The translations under genes were made by a program, and so were the position numbers. Shown one piece after another: positions 6,402 to 11,196 of a DNA stretch of 11,196 nucleotides. Positions within the stretch are counted from its first letter, which is position 1, and every line of letters begins with the position of its first letter. The notes below the pieces were generated by a model that saw nothing but the letters and a program-made list of their open reading frames with translations, did not search any database and was not told the origin of the DNA. Source of the stretch: Desulfobacterales bacterium (GTDB lineage: Bacteria > Desulfobacterota > Desulfobacteria > Desulfobacterales > UBA2174_A); contig JALOPD010000107.1 of NCBI GenBank assembly GCA_025454075.1, forward strand, positions 1-11,196. The letters are read 5' to 3'.

Positions 6402-6417
6402 TGGCGCGATAGTTGCA
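6402..6417 (+). promoter_or_regulatory. Sigma-54 promoter for the microcompartment operon
   Basis: TGGCGCGATAGTTGCA matches TGGCACG-N4-TTGCA at every fixed position but one (G for A in the -24 block). GG and GC are ten bases apart. The predicted start of transcription is near 6428, leaving a leader of about 123 nt before the EutQ-type gene at 6551. Confidence 0.7.
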
Positions 6418-6426
6418 AAATCGGTG

Positions 6427-6491
6427 CAACGATGCGCGGGACCTATCGTTGGGTAGCTGACCGCGCACGGGTGCAATAGCGCGCCGTGCGC
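6427..6491 (+). promoter_or_regulatory. Two hairpins in the predicted leader RNA of the microcompartment operon
   Basis: Hairpin 1 pairs CAACGAT (6427-6433) with ATCGTTG (6445-6451), starting almost exactly at the predicted +1. Hairpin 2 pairs GCGCACGG (6463-6470) with CCGTGCGC (6484-6491), eight perfect pairs, with a possible inner stem closing an AAUA loop. Hairpin 2 is followed by CCTTCCTTATTTT, a pyrimidine-rich tract but not a clean T run. Possible roles are protection of the 5' end, attenuation or an operator; the sequence alone does not decide. Confidence 0.35.
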
Positions 6492-6550
6492 CCTTCCTTA
6501 TTTTGGTGGAACGAAAAACGCAAGCGATGCCTGATGGTGGAGGTGGCAGC

Positions 6551-7249
6551 ATGGGCAAATGCATCATAGCGGTGACCGATGTCCTGGACGCCGCTCAAAA
6601 GGGGAACAAAACGCTGGTCGCCCGCCCTTCAGAGTGCATCGTCACCCCGGGAGCCAGGGACAAGGCGGCCGAGCTCGGCATCGTCATCAGCGAAGGCCCT
6701 GATTCCCCTTCCGCACCGCCTGCCGGGCCAACCGAAACCGTTTCACCCCAGAGCGAAAAACTCGTGCGCGAGGTGTGCGCCCGGATGAGGGAGCATCTTC
6801 CTGCCGGGGTTGCCTCACAGGATCTGGAGCGCCTGGTGCGCGCGGCCGTGGCGGCCAGGCTCGAAGGCTCCGCTCCTTCAGCCGCACCGGATGCCCCTCA
6901 GCACGTCTCGTGCGCCGACGGGGTCTGTTTCATCAGCGGCGCGCGGCTGCTCGAGGGCGGTTCCGGGCCGGTGCCGGTGGCGGAAAAAGTACTGGTGGCC
7001 GAGGCGATCCGCTGCGGCGGCGACGTCCAGCTGGCCGGCGGTTACATGGAATGGCAAAAGGCCGCCTTCAACCGCACCGTGGAGTTTCCTGAAATCGGGG
7101 TCGTGATCGAGGGCGAACTGCATCTGGCCGTCGGCGGCCGGACCTTGGTTGCCAAGGCCGGGGACATGGTGTACTTCCCCAAGGGCGCCCAGGTCGGCTA
7201 CAGCGCACCCGGGCGGGTCCGGGTCGCCTGCGTCAATTGCATCCGCTGA
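6551..7249 (+). CDS. eutQ: EutQ-type cupin protein of the microcompartment operon
   Basis: 232 residues, matching EutQ (about 233) along its length. ATG 6551 has GGAGG (6539-6543) 7 nt upstream; the in-frame GTG at 6503 has no support. Residues 1-48 ([16 protein letters not shown]... [19 protein letters not shown]) match the EutQ N-terminal segment ITPEAR..A..LG. Residues 50-65 are a Pro/Ala/Ser linker, 67-105 two amphipathic helices, and 118-232 the cupin: [11 protein letters not shown] (163-173), [12 protein letters not shown] (181-192) and [17 protein letters not shown] (201-217). EutQ of Salmonella has acetate kinase activity and supports ethanolamine metabolism. Here no ethanolamine ammonia-lyase is in view, so the protein probably serves another microcompartment, perhaps in ATP formation with the phosphotransacetylase encoded next. 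The helices could be an encapsulation peptide. First gene after the sigma-54 promoter. Confidence 0.85.
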   Translation: MGKCIIAVTDVLDAAQKGNKTLVARPSECIVTPGARDKAAELGIVISEGPDSPSAPPAGPTETVSPQSEKLVREVCARMREHLPAGVASQDLERLVRAAVAARLEGSAPSAAPDAPQHVSCADGVCFISGARLLEGGSGPVPVAEKVLVAEAIRCGGDVQLAGGYMEWQKAAFNRTVEFPEIGVVIEGELHLAVGGRTLVAKAGDMVYFPKGAQVGYSAPGRVRVACVNCIR

Positions 7250-7271
7250 CACGGACCGGGAGCGACGAGGC

Positions 7272-8273
7272 GTGGACATCCTGGAGCGCTGTACAGAATC
7301 CTGCCGCAGGCAGCCGGGCACGGTGGCTTTCCCCGACAGCCTGGATCCACGGGTCCTGCAGGCGGCCGCGCAGCTGAAACGCGACGGGCTGGCCGAGCCG
7401 GTCCTGGTGCAGTCGCCCTTTGCCGTCCGCAGCAAAATGCGGGAATCGGCGCTGCGCTCGGCCGGTTTCGTGGTGGTCGACCATGCCAGCCCGAGCCTGC
7501 TGGCGAAGAACGCGGATATGTACGCAGCGATCCGCAAGGATGCCGGCAAGCCCGTCACCGAGGAGCAGGCCCGCAAGACCGTGGCCTGCCCGCTGTCCGC
7601 CGGCGCCATGATGGTGCGGCGCGGCGAGGTGGAGGTCGGCGTCGCCGGGAACCTCTCCACCACGGCCGCCGTGCTCCGCGCGGGGCTGAGCGTCATCCCG
7701 AAGAAGCCGGGCATCAGGACCATATCAAGCTTTTTCCTGATGGTCTCTCCGGACTTCGAGCGGCAGTTCGTTTTTGCCGACTGCGCGGTGGTGCCGGAAC
7801 CCACGGCGGAGGCCCTGGCGGACATCGCCATCGCCTCCGCGAACCAGGCCCGCAACCTGCTGAAGCAGGAGCCGCGGGTGGCCCTGCTGTCGTTTTCCAC
7901 CAAAGGCAGCGCCCGGCACCCGCGGGCAGAAACGGTGCGCCAGGCGGTCGAGCTCGTGCGCGAGCGCGCCCCGGACCTGAAGGTGGACGGCGAGCTGCAG
8001 TTCGACGCCGCCGTGGACCCCGAGGTGGCGGCGCTCAAGGCGCCCGGCAGCATCATCGAGGGCCAGGCCAACGTGATCGTCTTCCCGTCGCTGGAGGCGG
8101 GCAACATCGCCTACAAGATGGTGCAGCGCCTGGCCGGCTACACCGCCATGGGGCCGTTTCTGCAGGGCTTCGAAGGCGGCTGGCACGACCTGTCGCGGGG
8201 CTGCAGCGCCAAGGACATTTACCAGGTGGCCGTGCTCGGCATCTGCATGAAGCGCGGCAATCTGCTCAATTGA
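7272..8273 (+). CDS. eutD: Phosphotransacetylase (phosphate acyltransferase, EutD/Pta type)
   Basis: 333 residues with a GTG start at 7272, served by GGGAG (7258-7262) 9 nt upstream; this fits the common MDxLE start of the Pta/EutD family (about 330 residues). Conserved blocks are [21 protein letters not shown] (107-127), [18 protein letters not shown] (205-222), [22 protein letters not shown] (239-260), [34 protein letters not shown] (266-299) and [11 protein letters not shown] (306-316). The enzyme exchanges CoA for phosphate on a short acyl group, giving acyl-phosphate and free CoA; in microcompartments this recycles CoA inside the shell and feeds ATP formation. The segment before DLSRG, often PVN in the family, reads GGWH here, which may affect acyl choice. 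It sits 22 bp after the EutQ-type gene and 31 bp before the first shell gene. PduL, the more usual shell phosphotransacylase, is not in the window. Confidence 0.9.
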   Translation: MDILERCTESCRRQPGTVAFPDSLDPRVLQAAAQLKRDGLAEPVLVQSPFAVRSKMRESALRSAGFVVVDHASPSLLAKNADMYAAIRKDAGKPVTEEQARKTVACPLSAGAMMVRRGEVEVGVAGNLSTTAAVLRAGLSVIPKKPGIRTISSFFLMVSPDFERQFVFADCAVVPEPTAEALADIAIASANQARNLLKQEPRVALLSFSTKGSARHPRAETVRQAVELVRERAPDLKVDGELQFDAAVDPEVAALKAPGSIIEGQANVIVFPSLEAGNIAYKMVQRLAGYTAMGPFLQGFEGGWHDLSRGCSAKDIYQVAVLGICMKRGNLLN

Positions 8274-8304
8274 GCGGTAGGCGGTACCAAGGAGGAGGTC
8301 CAGA

Positions 8305-8583
8305 GTGGACGCATTGGGCATGATCGAAACCAAGGGCCTGGTGGCCCTGATAGAGGCGACGGACGCCATGGTCAAGGCCGCCCGTGTGCAGCTGGTGGCT
8401 TACCAGCAGATCGGGGCGGGCTACGTCACCGCGCTGGTTCGGGGCGATGTGGCCGCCTGCAAGGCCGCCACCGATGCCGGCGCCGCCGCGGCCAAGCGCA
8501 TCGGGGAGGTGGTCGCGGTGCACGTCATCCCGCGGCCGCACGGGGATCTCGAGAACGTTTTCCCGATCGAGGCCAGGAAGTAA
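8305..8583 (+). CDS. BMC-H hexameric shell protein (PduA/EutM-like), first copy
   Basis: 92 residues, one Pf00936 BMC domain, with GTG start at 8305 preceded by a very strong AAGGAGGAGG (8289-8298) 6 nt upstream, which suits high output of a shell subunit. Landmarks are [24 protein letters not shown] (residues 3-26), the pore loop IGAGY (36-40), [16 protein letters not shown] (44-59) and the C-terminal [14 protein letters not shown] (74-87). Six copies form a flat hexagonal tile with a small central pore that lets substrates pass. The pore loop differs from the common IGSGL by Ala and Tyr, so the aromatic Tyr may narrow or shape the entry. The gene is very close in sequence to the copy that starts at 11032. 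Confidence 0.95.
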   Translation: MDALGMIETKGLVALIEATDAMVKAARVQLVAYQQIGAGYVTALVRGDVAACKAATDAGAAAAKRIGEVVAVHVIPRPHGDLENVFPIEARK

Positions 8584-8611
8584 GGGCCGGCGGAAGGTGG
8601 GCAAGCGGGCC

Positions 8612-9949
8612 ATGGACAAGGCGACCCTGCTGCAGCGGATCCGCGAGGCCGGAGTGGTCGGAGAGGGCGGGGCCGGTTTCCCGGCGCACGTCAAATACGA
8701 CGCACAGGTGGAAACGGTCATCGCCAACGGCTGCGAATGCGAGCCGCTGCTCTACACGGACCAGCACATCATGCTCCGCCATGCGGGGGAGATCGTGGCC
8801 GCCCTCCAGGCCGTCATGGCGGCCATGGGCGCCGGCCGCGGCATCGTGGCCATCAAGCGCAAGTACGCCGCCATCGCGAGCCGGATGGAGGAGGTTCTCG
8901 CCGGAACCGGCATCGAGCTGGCGCAGCTTGACAACTTCTATCCCGCCGGCGACGAGCACGTCCTCGTGCACGAACTGCTCGGCCGCGCCATCCCACCCCT
9001 GGGGCTGCCCAAGGACGTGGGGGCCGTCGTCTCCAACGTGGGCACGCTTCACTCCGTAAGCCGCGCCATGAACGGTCTTCCGGTGACCCACCGCGTGGTC
9101 ACCGTCACCGGCGAGGTGGCCCGGCCGCGCGTGCTGACCGTCCCGGTGGGCACGGCCGCCGCCGAGTGCGTCGACGCCTGCGGCGGCCCGGTCGTGGCCG
9201 ATCCCGTCTATGTGCTGGGCGGACCCATGATGGGCCGGTTCGTGGGCGATCCCGAAGAGATGCGCCGGACGGTGATCACCAAGACCGGCGGCGGGCTCAT
9301 CGTGCTCCCCCGCGGCCACTACCTGCACCGGATGGCCACGCTCACCGTGCACGAGATGCAGAAGCAGGCGGGCGCCGCCTGCATCCAGTGCCGCTACTGC
9401 ACGGACCTCTGCCCGCGCCACAACATCGGCCACGGGTTTGAGACCCACCGGGTGATGCGGGCCTTCGGCGGCGGGGTGGACACCGCCATGGGGGTGCTGC
9501 AGGCCTCCATGTGCAGCGAGTGCGGCGTCTGCGAGCTCTTTGCCTGCCCCATGCGGCTTTCGCCGCGGCGCATCAACGCCATGTTCAAGGACAAGTTCAA
9601 GCAGGAGGGGCTGAAATACGACGGGCCGCGAGAGATCGTGGACTCGCAGTCGATCCTGAACTCCTTCCGCAAGGTGCCGACGGCGCGTTTGGCCATCAAG
9701 CTCGACCTCCTCAGGTACATGGAGATCCACCCGGAGGACGGCGGCGAACTCACCCCGGGATCGGTGCGCATTCCGCTGCACCAGCACACCGGCGCGCCGG
9801 CCGTGGCCCGGGTGCGGCCGGGCGAGGCCGTGAAGGCCGGCGACCTGATCGGCGAGATCCCCGAAGGCGCCTTGGGGGCACGGGTGCACGCCTCCCTGAC
9901 CGGCACGGTGACGGACGTGGGCAGCTCCGTTTCGATCAAGGGGAAATGA
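8612..9949 (+). CDS. pduS: PduS-like RnfC-family flavoprotein (cobalamin reductase/electron-transfer protein)
   Basis: 445 residues, near the 451 of PduS. ATG 8612 is preferred, with GGAAGGTGG ending 11 nt upstream; GTG 8597 is a possible alternative. The N-terminal part (residues 1-245) is the NADH/FMN-binding domain with GEGGAGFPAHVKY (18-30) and GCECEPLL (40-47). Two 4Fe-4S sites follow, C257/C260/C263/C267 (CIQCRYCTDLCP) and C301/C304/C307/C312 (CSECGVCELFACP), then an RnfC-type beta-sandwich near 385-445. In the propanediol system PduS reduces cob(III)alamin and binds the shell protein PduT, which is encoded immediately downstream here with a 3-bp gap. In non-B12 systems relatives are thought to recycle NADH or pass electrons out of the shell; with no lyase in view, either role is possible. 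Confidence 0.92.
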   Translation: MDKATLLQRIREAGVVGEGGAGFPAHVKYDAQVETVIANGCECEPLLYTDQHIMLRHAGEIVAALQAVMAAMGAGRGIVAIKRKYAAIASRMEEVLAGTGIELAQLDNFYPAGDEHVLVHELLGRAIPPLGLPKDVGAVVSNVGTLHSVSRAMNGLPVTHRVVTVTGEVARPRVLTVPVGTAAAECVDACGGPVVADPVYVLGGPMMGRFVGDPEEMRRTVITKTGGGLIVLPRGHYLHRMATLTVHEMQKQAGAACIQCRYCTDLCPRHNIGHGFETHRVMRAFGGGVDTAMGVLQASMCSECGVCELFACPMRLSPRRINAMFKDKFKQEGLKYDGPREIVDSQSILNSFRKVPTARLAIKLDLLRYMEIHPEDGGELTPGSVRIPLHQHTGAPAVARVRPGEAVKAGDLIGEIPEGALGARVHASLTGTVTDVGSSVSIKGK

Positions 9950-9951
9950 CG

Positions 9952-10512
9952 ATGGAAAAAAGACTCCAGGCCGTGGGGATGATCGAGTTCAACAGCATCG
10001 CGGGCGGCATCGAAGGCGCCGACTACATGGTCAAGGCGGCGCAGGTCGAGCCCTTCATGATGAAGACCATCTGCCCGGGCAAGTTCGTGGTGGCCATCCA
10101 CGGGGAGGTGGCCTCCGTGCAGGCATCGGTCGGCGCGGGTCTGGAATTCGGCAAGGACGCCATCATCGACCACTTCGTCATCCCCAACATCCGCATGGAG
10201 GTCATCAACGCCATCGGCGGCTCCATCGGCGACTTCCGCGGCGGCGCGGCCCTGGGAGTGATCGAAACCTTTTCCGCGGCCTCCTGCGTCGTGGCCGCCG
10301 ATGCGGCCAGCAAGGCCGCGGAGGTGGACGTGCTGGATGTGCGCCTGGCCATGGGGTTGGGCGGCAAGGCCTTCTGCCTGCTGGCCGGGGACGTGGGGGC
10401 CGTGGAGCAGGCCGTGGCGGCGGGCGGGGAAAAGGCCGCCGAGGGGGGTCTGCTGGTCCGCAAAGTGGTGATCCCCGGTGTCGCTCAGGAAGTGCTGCGG
10501 CATATATTATGA
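9952..10512 (+). CDS. pduT: BMC-T trimeric shell protein with pore Fe-S site (PduT-like)
   Basis: 186 residues with two BMC domains in tandem, like PduT (184). Start ATG 9952 has AAGGGG (9938-9943) 8 nt upstream; ATG 9946, which overlaps the previous stop, is the alternative. Domain 1 covers about residues 6-90 (AVGMIEFNSIAGGIEGADYMVKAA) and domain 2 about 97-180 (ALGVIETFSAASCVVAADAASKAA). The loop KTICPGKF contains C41, the counterpart of PduT Cys38, three of which hold one 4Fe-4S cluster in the trimer pore. This cluster is thought to carry electrons across the shell, with PduS as partner on the inside. Gene order pduS-pduT and the kept Cys support that pairing here. A 106-bp repeat-bearing gap follows before the next shell gene. 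Confidence 0.93.
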   Translation: MEKRLQAVGMIEFNSIAGGIEGADYMVKAAQVEPFMMKTICPGKFVVAIHGEVASVQASVGAGLEFGKDAIIDHFVIPNIRMEVINAIGGSIGDFRGGAALGVIETFSAASCVVAADAASKAAEVDVLDVRLAMGLGGKAFCLLAGDVGAVEQAVAAGGEKAAEGGLLVRKVVIPGVAQEVLRHIL

Positions 10513-10612
10513 AAATAAAGGGTTCAAGGGGCCGAGGGGTCCAGGTTTCGAGGGATCAGGGATAACAGTTTCCCCTCCCTTTGCGGGAGGGGTCAGGGGA
10601 GGGGGGTCGGGA
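10513..10612. repeat. Interspersed G-rich repeat inserted between shell genes, copy 2
   Basis: Two parts are visible. The first (about 10520-10560) is a run of G-rich direct units such as GGGTTCAAGGGG, GAGGGGTCCAGG and CGAGGGATCAGGG. The second is a palindrome, CCCCTCCC (10572-10579) pairing with GGGAGGGG (10585-10592) around TTTGC, followed by a second G-rich arm (CAGGGGAGGGGGG). It shares CTCCCTTTGCGG with copy 1 at 5911-5922. It is the only gap above about 65 bp inside the microcompartment operon. Its right end supplies GGGAG (10609-10613), the apparent ribosome site of the next gene. Confidence 0.6.
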
Positions 10613-10618
10613 GACCAT

Positions 10619-10969
10619 ATGGCAGAAAACGAAGCGTTGGGGTTCGTGGAAACGAGAGGGCTGGTGGCGGCCATCGAGGCGGCGGACGCCATGGTCAAGG
10701 CCGCGCGCGTCAGGATCAAAACCGTCGGCAACGCCGATGCCGCCCTGATCAGCGTGATCTGCGAGGGCGACCTCGCGGCCTGTGCGGCGGCGGTGGATGC
10801 CGGCAAGGCGGCCGCCGCGCGCGTGGGCGATTTCGTCGGCAGCAACCTGATTCCCCGGCCCGACGACGACACCGCGGCGCTGGTCGCCGACCGCATCGAC
10901 GTGATCCTGCCGCGCAGGCGCGGCAGCGAGGACAAGGCTGCACCCAAGGGACGGGGCGGTAAGGCGTGA
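10619..10969 (+). CDS. BMC-H shell protein with divergent pore loop and basic C-terminal tail, second copy
   Basis: 116 residues. ATG 10619 is chosen because the BMC domain starts right after it and GGGAG lies 5 nt upstream; frames opening earlier translate the repeat. The domain spans residues 5-98: [24 protein letters not shown] (6-29), [17 protein letters not shown] (46-62), [15 protein letters not shown] (74-88). The pore loop reads VGNADA (36-41) in place of the IGxGx of its two neighbours, bringing Asn and Asp to the pore. The C-terminus is longer than in the other copies and basic ([19 protein letters not shown], 98-116). This suggests a shell tile with different passage properties or a tail that binds cargo or other shell parts. 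It could also be a helper such as PduK or PduU-type, though no extra Cys-rich or permuted domain is seen. Confidence 0.9.
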   Translation: MAENEALGFVETRGLVAAIEAADAMVKAARVRIKTVGNADAALISVICEGDLAACAAAVDAGKAAAARVGDFVGSNLIPRPDDDTAALVADRIDVILPRRRGSEDKAAPKGRGGKA

Positions 10970-11031
10970 ACATCAACCCGCCGGGATCCGGCGCATCGAC
11001 ACCCCTGACGGGGGACACAAGGAGAGACAAC

Positions 11032-11196
11032 ATGGCAGACGCTTTAGGAATGATCGAAACCAAGGGGTTGACCGCTTTGATCGAGGCCTCGGACGCCATG
11101 GTCAAGGCCGCGCGCGTGACGCTGGTGGGCTATGAGCGCATCGGGGGCGGCTTCGTGACCGCGCTGGTCCGCGGCGACGTGGCCGCTTGCAAGGCG
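11032..11196 (+). CDS. BMC-H shell protein, third copy, 5' end only
   Basis: The first 55 residues of a BMC-H protein; the gene continues beyond the window. ATG 11032 follows AAGGAG (11019-11024) by 7 nt. It reads [26 protein letters not shown], pore loop IGGGF (37-41) and [11 protein letters not shown]. Over the visible part it is nearly the same as the copy at 8305, with differences mostly at the pore loop and surface, so the two look like a duplication. It begins 62 bp after the second copy. Confidence 0.93.
   Translation, partial: MADALGMIETKGLTALIEASDAMVKAARVTLVGYERIGGGFVTALVRGDVAACKA

Larger units (their letters stand above)
5816..6550. other. Long divergent regulatory region, no convincing gene
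   Basis: Apart from the sites listed separately, this 735-bp stretch holds no frame with a good start, RBS and family likeness on either strand. Base composition changes along it: an AT-rich part at about 6085-6235 (including a lone TATAAT at 6195-6200 without a good -35), then a GC-rich part with several inverted repeats: CAGCCG-N7-CGGCTG (5994-6012) and an eight-pair hairpin at 6365-6384 (stem CAGCATCT/AGGTGCTG, loop GCCG) just ahead of the rightward sigma-54 promoter. The size and repeat content fit an enhancer-type control region shared by two divergent sigma-54 units. No known riboswitch fold (for example cobalamin) was recognised. Confidence 0.55.

Noticed and set aside
6114..6476. Minus-strand open frames of 100-120 codons in the divergent gap
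   Set aside because: No RBS or family likeness, and they cross the sigma-54 promoter, palindrome and leader hairpins.
8525..9889. Minus-strand open frame of 454 codons
   Set aside because: Antisense to the PduS-like gene with its clear Fe-S motifs; His/Gly/Ala-rich without recognisable domain.
11002..11014. CCCC-TGAC-GGGG mini-hairpin between the second and third BMC-H genes as a terminator
   Set aside because: Only four pairs and no T run follows; the next RBS begins five bases later.

Overview
The window looks like part of the chromosome of a high-GC, Gram-negative anaerobe, most likely a Desulfobacterota (deltaproteobacterial) relative. This is an inference. It rests on two selenocysteine-type genes, two sigma-54 promoters, a microcompartment operon with a PduS-type flavoprotein, and G-rich interspersed repeats of a kind common in that group. 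No rRNA, tRNA, CRISPR array or insertion sequence was seen.

Left part (1-1712, + strand). The 3' end of an AhpD-like (carboxymuconolactone decarboxylase-like) gene carries an in-frame TGA exactly where the second Cys of the CxxC motif should be, followed by a SECIS-like hairpin. Next come a GNAT acetyltransferase remnant with an internal deletion, a YhcH/YjgK/YiaL-family protein, and an Asp/Glu racemase-family protein whose first catalytic Cys is Ser.

Middle part (1684-5726). A minus-strand acyl-CoA synthetase (AMP-binding) converges on the racemase and diverges from a TSUP (TauE/SafE) membrane permease; both have recognisable sigma-70 promoters. The permease is followed after 21 bp by a C-GCAxxG-C-C family gene with an in-frame TGA at codon 17, again at the family's Cys and again with a SECIS-like hairpin. 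It is therefore read here as a full 157-residue selenoprotein. A minus-strand amidohydrolase-fold protein that seems to have lost its metal ligands overlaps its 3' end.

Regulatory gap (5727-6550). About 820 bp holds a near-perfect sigma-54 promoter facing left (amidohydrolase), a good sigma-54 promoter facing right (microcompartment operon), a TGT-N10-ACA palindrome between them, a short interspersed palindromic repeat, and two hairpins in the predicted leader RNA of the right-hand operon.

Right part (6551-11196, + strand). This is a bacterial microcompartment (BMC) operon: EutQ-type cupin, phosphotransacetylase, BMC-H shell protein, PduS-like cobalamin/electron-transfer flavoprotein, PduT-like Fe-S BMC-T shell protein, a second BMC-H with an unusual pore loop and a basic tail, and the start of a third BMC-H that runs off the window. 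The phosphotransacetylase would turn acyl-CoA made inside the shell into acyl-phosphate for ATP formation. PduS and PduT would pass electrons across the shell. No signature enzyme (diol or ethanolamine lyase, glycyl radical enzyme, aldehyde dehydrogenase) lies in the window, so the substrate is not known.
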